From Cololabis saira (lineage: Eukaryota; Chordata; Actinopteri; Beloniformes; Belonidae), in assembly GCF_033807715.1 (NCBI RefSeq), contig NC_084599.1:12773125-12837124 (forward strand): 64,000 nt of DNA, written 5' to 3'. The first letter of the stretch is position 1, and every line of letters starts with the position of its first letter. Below are positions 55,038 to 64,000 of this stretch, in pieces. Made by a program: the position numbers and the translations under genes. The notes under the pieces are model-generated. The model was not told the origin of the DNA and made no database searches. It was given only the letters and a program-made list of their open reading frames with translations.

Positions 55038-56179
55038 CATTCACACACTAACTAAGACACACACGGAGAAGGCATCTGTGCATCCAGAGCTGGCGACCTG
55101 CATCCCCGAACACCTCATGGCTTACTGTAATCTGAGGCAAAGAAATCATGTTAATACATTAACAAACAAGGAAGACATAAAATTGGCCTGAACTGCGTAA
55201 AAGAAAACTGCAGAAAGCATTTCATTAGTATTAGCCATCAAAATGGAAAATAATGCTCTAATACACAATTATGTCCAATATGTGTGAACTCTGCTTTTTT
55301 GCACATCCCCGGTGAGCAGTGTGTTAATGCAGAAGCAGAAAGTAAGAGGAGCATATCTGAGACTTTAAGCTCCACTATTTGCATAGTGTTTGTTTTCATC
55401 CTGTGTAATTTTAAGACTCGTGATGGCGGAAGCATGAAACTTGGAGATTATCATTAAGAGGATCAAAGAAAGGCATTCAGAGTTATTGAAGAAGAACATG
55501 GAAGAAAATGGCTGTACTTGAACAATGAATAGTGGCACGTTGGTGAATTAAAACGGCCTTACAAGGTTCTTATTACATATTTTATTTACATATAAATCCA
55601 TGTTTCCAAAACAGAAAAGACATTATAAAATGAATTTAGAACCATGTAACTGAAATGACTTTAAAGACAACAAAAAGCGATGGAAACTGACATCTTTAAT
55701 TGTTCTTTGGGAAAGTATCTGGAGAGGGAAAGGTGGTGTAGTTTTTAACACAACATTTTTACCCACTTTCACTTGGTATTGGACTTAAGCAGTCTTCTAT
55801 ATATGCATTAAATATTTTCTTTGATCGGCAGGTCTGTTCTGCAATCAGTTTAACACTGAGACTTTCTTACAGAGGGATGCTCTTGAAATATGAGGAATGC
55901 AGTTTGGTATTGTCTTGCTCAAATAGGAAAAGCATTCCCTGAAAAGTGTCTTGCTAAAAATCTCCCGTCCCCACACACCAGCATCGGCATTTTTCACATT
56001 CTGTCTTAAAACCTGTAATTTGTAGGGTTTGTATCATTTGGTCGATATAAAGTATCACATTGAAGATGTGAAACATGTTCAAAAGTGAAGACCTGTCTGA
56101 ACATTATTCTCTGGAGAAATTAAACCAATTTCTTTCTCAAGAATTTGCCTGTTTTTAGAAACACAAATGATTCCTTCTA
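55038..56179. other. Intergenic stretch
   Basis: AT-rich, with no recognisable gene or transposon ends. The last 300 bases may belong to the decayed Tc1 element that follows. Confidence 0.4.
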
Positions 56180-56590
56180 TTCAGACCAATTTCTGAAAAT
56201 CCCCACTGTATGATGCTACCACCACCATGTTTCACTGTGGGCAAGGTGTCCTCTGGGCTAATGAGAGGTGTTGGGTTTGCACCACAGGCATTTTTTTTCC
56301 TTCTCGGGTAGAAAGTTCAGTTTTGGTCTCACAGGATCAGACCCTTCTTCTCTGCATCATTGAAAATGATCCTATATGTTTTTTTGTTTTGTTTTTCTTT
56401 TGACCAAGTAGTAGGATTTTTATCAGATTTTTTTGTGGAGTGTACAGCTAATGATATTCAAATTTCTGCTGCAGATGTTTGCACCTTTCCCTTTGGCCTT
56501 TTTAGTTACCTCTCTGATCTCTCTTAATGCCCTTCTTGCCTTTTATAATTCATGTTTTAGCAGGTTTGTGATGCTGTGAGTTTTTGTAAC
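56180..56590 (-). mobile_element. Tc1/mariner-like remnant, antisense
   Basis: The + strand carries CACTGTATGATGCTACCACC and ACCATGTTTCACTGTGG, then GGTGTTGGGTTTGCACCA. This is the complement of a highly conserved stretch of Tc1-type transposase genes. Later TTTTTAGTTACCTCTCTGAT and TAATGCCCTTCTTGCC match further parts of it. Stops and indels are many, so the copy is dead. Terminal repeats were not identified. Confidence 0.65.
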
Positions 56591-57284
56591 CCAATCTTAG
56601 TCCATCCTCATCCTCCGTGACCTCAGTGCGCTTAGACACAATTTCTCAATACTTCCTTCTCAATAGACTCTCATCCATTGGCATCTTCCACATGCCCCTC
56701 CTCTGGTTTCATTCCTATCTCATAGGCCGCGCTCAGTTCATACATCTTAAATCTTTCAGATCCGGCCCCTACCTAGTTACGACAGGTGTGCCCCAGGGCT
56801 CTGTCCTGGGGCCCCTTCTCTTCATCACCAGTATTTTTCGCAAATTCAATATTCATTTTCATTGCTTTGCCGATGACACCCAGCTCTACCTTTCCAGTAA
56901 ACAAAACTCCGTACTCCCACCCTCCTCCGTCACCTCCTACTTATTCAAAATCAAATCCTAATTTTCCTCAAACTTCTTGAAATTAAGTACGGTAGTGAAA
57001 AAACTGAGTTCCTCCTCATTGGCACAAAATCATCATTATCCAAAGTTGACAGATTTCCCCTTACAGCTCCTCAGTCTCCCCCTCCCCTCAGGTGAAGAAT
57101 CTGGGTGTCATCCTTGAGAGTCATCCCTCCCTCACTGTCCACACTGCCTCCATCCTTGTCCACTGTTTTTCTCACTTCCCGGATCGATTTCTGGAACTCT
57201 CTCCTTTTTGGTCTCCCCCAGAAGTCTCTCCACAAGCTCCAACTGGTGTTTAATTCGGCTGACCGGATCATAACACTAACCCTA

Positions 57285-58360
57285 TTCACTCTAAGTCCAA
57301 CTACCCTCTCCTTCTTTCTTGTATTATATGCTGATTTTATCCATTGTTGTGGTTATATCTGTTTGTTGTAAAACATACTAGGGTTTTATGAAAGGGTGCT
57401 AAATAATAAAATATTTAAACAAATAAAATTATCTAATATAATTATTCCTATTATTCTCATTATTAATAACCTGTACTTGTCCAGATCTTTGTTCCTGATG
57501 GGTCTAGAGCGCTCTATGGTTCTCCCCCTTGCAGACCTTGTAGTGTTTCACAAGAGATGTGTGTACGCTAAAACTGTGTGTTATGTTTGCCCCCTCTTTA
57601 ACAGATTATTTTTAGATGCCTATTTTCATCTTTGTATCTTAGAGGTTTAACTTGCATCTGTGCAGTCAGGGATGAAATGCTGACTGACAGCATTTTTCAG
57701 AAATGAACCTGACCCCATGCAGTTATTTATTTCCACAACCATATCATCGTTTGATTTTAAACCGGTATTCTCGGCGAGTTGGAAGAGCATAACCATTCAG
57801 TACTGATTTTTGGCTTTGGCCACAAACAAAGATACTTCTCTAGATTTTAATGGTGAAATGTTCAGATTCTTTGAAACAATTAACTTTACTTTCTCACACT
57901 GTATTTCACAGAGTAATGAGCCCCTCCCCATATTTAATCATGTAAAACAACACTTTGCCCATTTATAATCAATGGTTTATTACCAGGTTGTCTGCTAATT
58001 TTACTAAATGTGAGATGTTTCATATAAATGTATATATTTTTTAACATTCAATAATGAAATTAGATGATATTGCTATTGTTCAGGAGCTCTTCAGGAACAG
58101 TGGGAATACTCACCATGGTTTGTGCAATACTACAAGGTCTTTTCTACACAAGCCTTGTTTGTGCAGGTTTGATACATGTTTAAATCATGACAATAATTCT
58201 GTTGAACTCAAGCAGCATGCCAAAATAAGTTTTCTATTAATCTATTTGTATATTATAGAAACAAAAGATCAACATGTGGAAATCTTCAATCGATATGAGT
58301 CTGAGCTAAGAGGGCTCGGTAAGTAAAAGATGTTTGTAGGCCTAATAGTATATTCAAAAC
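57285..58360. other. Unidentified ~1.1-kb insert within the LINE
   Basis: The LINE text breaks after GGCTGACCGGATCATAAC and resumes at a near-copy of that junction, GCTGACAGGATCCTGATG. The AT-rich DNA between has no recognisable coding sequence, and I could not find terminal repeats. It could be a decayed insertion, or the two LINE parts could be separate copies. Confidence 0.35.
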
Positions 58361-58620
58361 AGCGCTGACAGGATCCTGATGAGAGTGCGGAAATATGAGC
58401 ACATAACACCCGTTCTCCACTCAATCCATTGGTTCCCTGTCTCAACCCGGATTGAATACAAAGTCCTACTCCATCCTCATTGCTCCCCAAACCTCTACCC
58501 GCACCGTCAGATCTACAAACTGCTCGCTCCTCTGGGTTCCCAACACCAAGCTCCACACCATGGGCAACCGGGCCTTTTGCTCAGTAGCGCCCCGCTTATA
58601 GAACAGTCTCCCTGACCATC

Positions 58621-59826
58621 TAAAACTTGATTCATGGTTCTGCGTTAAACCAACACAGAGCCTACACCGTTGCCGTGACGCCGACGTAAACCCTTCGGAC
58701 TTCTCCGTCACTCCATTTCACCGCGGTGCAATACCCCCCCAGAGCGCTAGGGGGTTGCGTTCTTTTCCGGAGAAAAGAAAAGGCAATTCATGCTAGAAAA
58801 CCCTCTAATGTGGCTGAATTACAACAATTTTATTGATATCGTCGTCTCTAGTTGATTCTTTGTTTAGCTTCCGGTTTTTCCGGTCACAGTGAACAATGGC
58901 GACCGAGAGAGAACCGGAACCGGAAATGCGTTGCTACCAAGCAAACCAATCACAGCCCTCTCGGTCTGCGTTGGGTCTGCATCGCCTCGACGTGTAGTTA
59001 AATTTTTTGGGAGGTGCACGTCGGCGTAGGCTACGGAGAGCCGTGTACCCTACGGCGTAGGCTCTGCGTTGATGTAACTGTCATGCTGAGTGTCAGGCTG
59101 TGTTTAATCGTTTTATTGTTTTGGAATTTTAGTGTAACATTTTATTTGCATGCATGTTTTGTTGCTTTGTCTAGTTATTATTGTTTGAAATGTAACTTCT
59201 TCTGTTTTTGAGTTGGCATGCAATTACCTTTTTGTTTGAGTTGATTAGACACAGCTGAACACAATCAACTGAATCCTGACAGACAGCTGCAGTGGCCAAT
59301 AAACCACTGCAGGCTGGCCCTCCTAGACCAATGGTGAACGAGGGGAGGGTTTCCTTCCCCTTATATATTCAAGGCAGACATTCAAGCTGGGAGATTGAAC
59401 GGACGGACAGAGGCCCATGAGGGACGAGAGTTGATGAACAAGAGTGGATGGACTGACGTACAGAGGCCCATGGGGGCCCAGGTGGTTGGGGAGCCCCCGG
59501 CGGACTCGGACCGGGGATCCCTGTTGGCGTGGGCCAACAGGGAGGGGGCACTGAGAGGGCACTGGAGGACAGTGAGCCCAGAAAGACTGAGACTGTTCAT
59601 TTTTAACCTTTTTTAACCTTTTATGGATTGGCCATTTTAGAAACAGTTCTATTTTTTAGTGACTCCCCCACCCCTGATTTTATAACCGTCTTGGAGCAAT
59701 AAATGTCTGTTGCTGCACTCCTGCTTTTTTGTTGTGGGTTACTAAGCGCTGCTCACCCTCGAAAGTATTTAATTGGGGACTTGAACCACCCCTGTGACAT
59801 AACGCAGAACCATAATTCAGCCTCAA
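58621..59826. mobile_element. Longer non-autonomous Harbinger element, interrupted by an LTR
   Basis: The left end is TAA then AACTTGATTCATGGTTCTGC. The right end is GCAGAACCATAATTCAGCC, matching the MITE termini at 41463 and 47970. After the LTR and one copy of its duplication are removed the element is about 480 bp. That is longer than the palindromic copies, and it has a unique interior (CTTCCGGTTTTTCCGGTCAC, then ACCGGAACCGGAAATGCG). It probably represents a fuller version of the family. No transposase frame. Confidence 0.8.
59079..59799 (+). mobile_element. Solo LTR, 721 bp, nested in the Harbinger element
   Basis: It starts TGTCATGCTGAG and ends CCTGTGACA, so it has TG...CA ends with a short inverted TGTCA. 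It is flanked by TAAC at 59075-59078 and 59800-59803, a 4-bp target duplication. Inside are a TATA box (TTATATATTC, about 59361) and a polyadenylation hexamer AATAAA (59698-59703) in the right order for an LTR promoter and terminator. No internal retroviral or gypsy genes remain, so this is the product of LTR-LTR recombination. It may derive from an endogenous retrovirus or a Ty3/gypsy element; I cannot tell which. Confidence 0.82.
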
Positions 59827-60040
59827 GACAAACAGCCACAGACAAAACTGGCCTAAAAATCTTTTTATTCAGGAAGGTGTTTTTGACTTGAGTTTTATGA
59901 CTTATCATTGTTAGTTTTAACTATGTACTGGCTCTGTGGCACTCTGAGATTATTGGATGAAGAGTGCCTTGCAAATAGAATGCATTATTATTTATTATTA
60001 TTAGTAGGAGCAATAGAAAAATACAGGTTACTGTCTATGG

Positions 60041-60534
60041 CAGTGGTTCTCAAATGGGGGTACGCGTACCCCTGGGGGTACGTGAAGGCACTATAGGGGG
60101 TACGTGAGATTTTAAAATATACATATATTTAAAAAGTAGCATCCATGCAAAAATCCTTTATAAATAAATATTTCGTAAATAATTGAGGAAAATATAAGTC
60201 TAAATTCATAAAATGAATTTTATCTTCCGGAGTAGGCTATTCAACTTATTATGCTAAAACCCCAGAGTCTCCCCCACACCAGGATGGTTCCACCTAACCT
60301 GTCAAAGGCCACCTGGCTTCACCTGTCAATCACTTGGACCAATGATGGATATGTGGTTGAAGCATAGCAGCAATATTTTTATGTTTAATAAATCAGTTAC
60401 TGATGGCACAGTGCTCTGTTTTAGGTTTTTTTTTTACAACCAAAAGTGCTTTGTGCTGGTTAGGGGGAAGGCTACTTGGCTGAAAAAATATTTCACAGGG
60501 GGTACATCACTGAAAAAAAGGTTGAGGACCACTG
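60041..60534. mobile_element. Non-autonomous hAT element, 494 bp
   Basis: The left end is CAGTGGTTCTCAAATGGGGG and the right end AAGGTTGAGGACCACTG, inverted repeats with one or two mismatches. It is flanked by GTCTATGG (60033-60040) and GTCTATTG (60535-60542), an 8-bp duplication with one change. A GGGGGTACG-type subterminal repeat is present at the left and GGGGGTACATC near the right. No transposase. Confidence 0.9.
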
Positions 60535-60604
60535 GTCTATTGTATTTTGTAAATAGTATACATAATTGAAAATAATCTCTTGTGTTAACAGAACATCCAT
60601 TAAA

Positions 60605-60695
60605 CACTGGCGATCTGTCCAAGGTGTAGGCCTGCTCCGACGGACCACCGTGACCCTGCAGTGGATTAAACGAGTAGAGAAAATGGAGGGATGAA
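60605..60695 (+). mobile_element. SINE tail fragment
   Basis: GGCGATCTGTCCAAGGTGTA and GTGACCCTGCAGTGGATTAA, ending AAAATGGAGGGATGAATG, match the 3' part of the SINE family complete at 54042-54384. It is 5'-truncated and lies just upstream of the tmem161a first exon. Confidence 0.7.
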
Positions 60696-60699
60696 TGTG

Positions 60700-60887
60700 G
60701 CGACAACACTTTCATCATTGCAATTTACTGAGCTTTTGTGGGGAAGTGAAGGCAGCACGAGAGCCCGCGACTACATCCGGGTCACCAGCAGTTTCACATG
60801 TCAGCTTCAGCTGTCTCTCTCATGCATGCTGCGGTTCCCTGCCAGCGGCACAAACTCCGGTTTTAACCGCATCTTTTCATACAAGAA
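60700..60887 (+). promoter_or_regulatory. tmem161a: tmem161a promoter and 5'UTR region
   Basis: A GC-richer, CpG-containing stretch (GAGAGCCCGCGACTACATCC, then CACAAACTCCGG) directly before the ATG at the end of exon 1. There is no clear TATA box, as usual for housekeeping genes. A SINE fragment ends just upstream. The exact start site cannot be fixed. Confidence 0.45.

Positions 60888-64000
<3,113 letters not shown>

Larger units (their letters stand above)
56591..60005 (+). mobile_element. L2-like LINE, 3' part, split by later insertions
   Basis: A reverse-transcriptase segment at 56617-56961 reads LNRLSSIGI, then [27 protein letters not shown] (the conserved RT block) and [12 protein letters not shown], where FADD is the catalytic motif. 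Later parts continue as [12 protein letters not shown] (about 57270), then EHITPVLHSIHWFPVSTRI (58390-58460) and NSLPDHL (58604-58624). It resumes as KTGLKIFLFRKVFL (about 59838-59880), followed by the 3' tail ending in ATT repeats at about 60005. In order these are the ordinary C-terminal half of a teleost L2-type ORF2, interrupted by about 1.1 kb near 57285-58360 and by the Harbinger element at 58621-59826. Frameshifts and stops show that it is inactive. The 5' half is missing. Confidence 0.8.

Noticed and set aside
58742..58757. CTCF-like CGCTAGGGGGTT inside the Harbinger element
   Set aside because: Departs from the core at an important position (T for C after GGGGG) and lies in a repeat. 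Too weak to list as a site.

Overview
The window is vertebrate nuclear DNA, almost certainly from a teleost fish. Both protein genes are intron-split vertebrate genes, long (CA)n, (TA)n, (TTTC)n, (GAAA)n and (AAT)n microsatellites are dense, and the transposon remnants (L2-like LINE, Tc1/mariner, hAT and PIF/Harbinger MITEs, tRNA-type SINEs) are the usual teleost mix. I cannot name the species.

Layout. The left edge (1-823) holds the last two coding exons of slc25a42, a mitochondrial carrier gene on the + strand, followed by its 3'UTR to about 1.79 kb. The right edge (60.89-64.0 kb) holds nine exons of tmem161a on the + strand, cut by the window end. Between them lie about 59 kb with no protein gene that I can recognise. 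The same two genes are neighbours on human 19p13.11, so the order is ancestral, but the gap here is large.

The most informative object in the gap is a microRNA: a complete mir-9 hairpin on the minus strand at 41275-41357. Its 23-nt 5p arm is a perfect miR-9 and its 3p arm carries two changes. Upstream in its own transcription direction are a near-perfect RE1/NRSE site for REST (45093-45113) and a full palindromic CRE (48305-48312). REST and CREB are the two regulators described for human miR-9-2. Human mir-9-2 sits between TMEM161B and MEF2C, and here mir-9 sits beside tmem161a, so this looks like the fourth, TMEM161A/MEF2B-side ohnolog, which mammals lack. The many AT/GC-balanced blocks with octamer and homeobox-type motifs would then be its neural regulatory landscape. 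This last step is inference.

Repeats. Left of 41 kb are an L2-like tail (2.9 kb), Tc1-like and SINE-like remnants (10.7-11.1 kb), a truncated hAT end, a long STR block and a Harbinger end (16.9-17.6 kb), a complete 1,026-bp hAT non-autonomous element with a perfect 8-bp TSD (23.4-24.4 kb), SINE-like remnants (30.7 and 32.2 kb) and a LINE 3' end (32.7-33.1 kb). Right of 41 kb are Harbinger MITEs (41.5, 48.0, 58.6 and 61.0 kb), a SINE with a 12-bp TSD (54.0 kb) and a nested stack at 56.6-60.0 kb: an L2-like LINE split by a Harbinger element that is itself split by a 721-bp solo LTR. Two more hAT-type elements follow (60.0 kb, and 61.6 kb inside a tmem161a intron).

Long open frames elsewhere are microsatellite translations or chance frames. 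Blocks called 'candidate regulatory' were chosen by eye from sequence texture and motifs, without an alignment, and carry low confidence.
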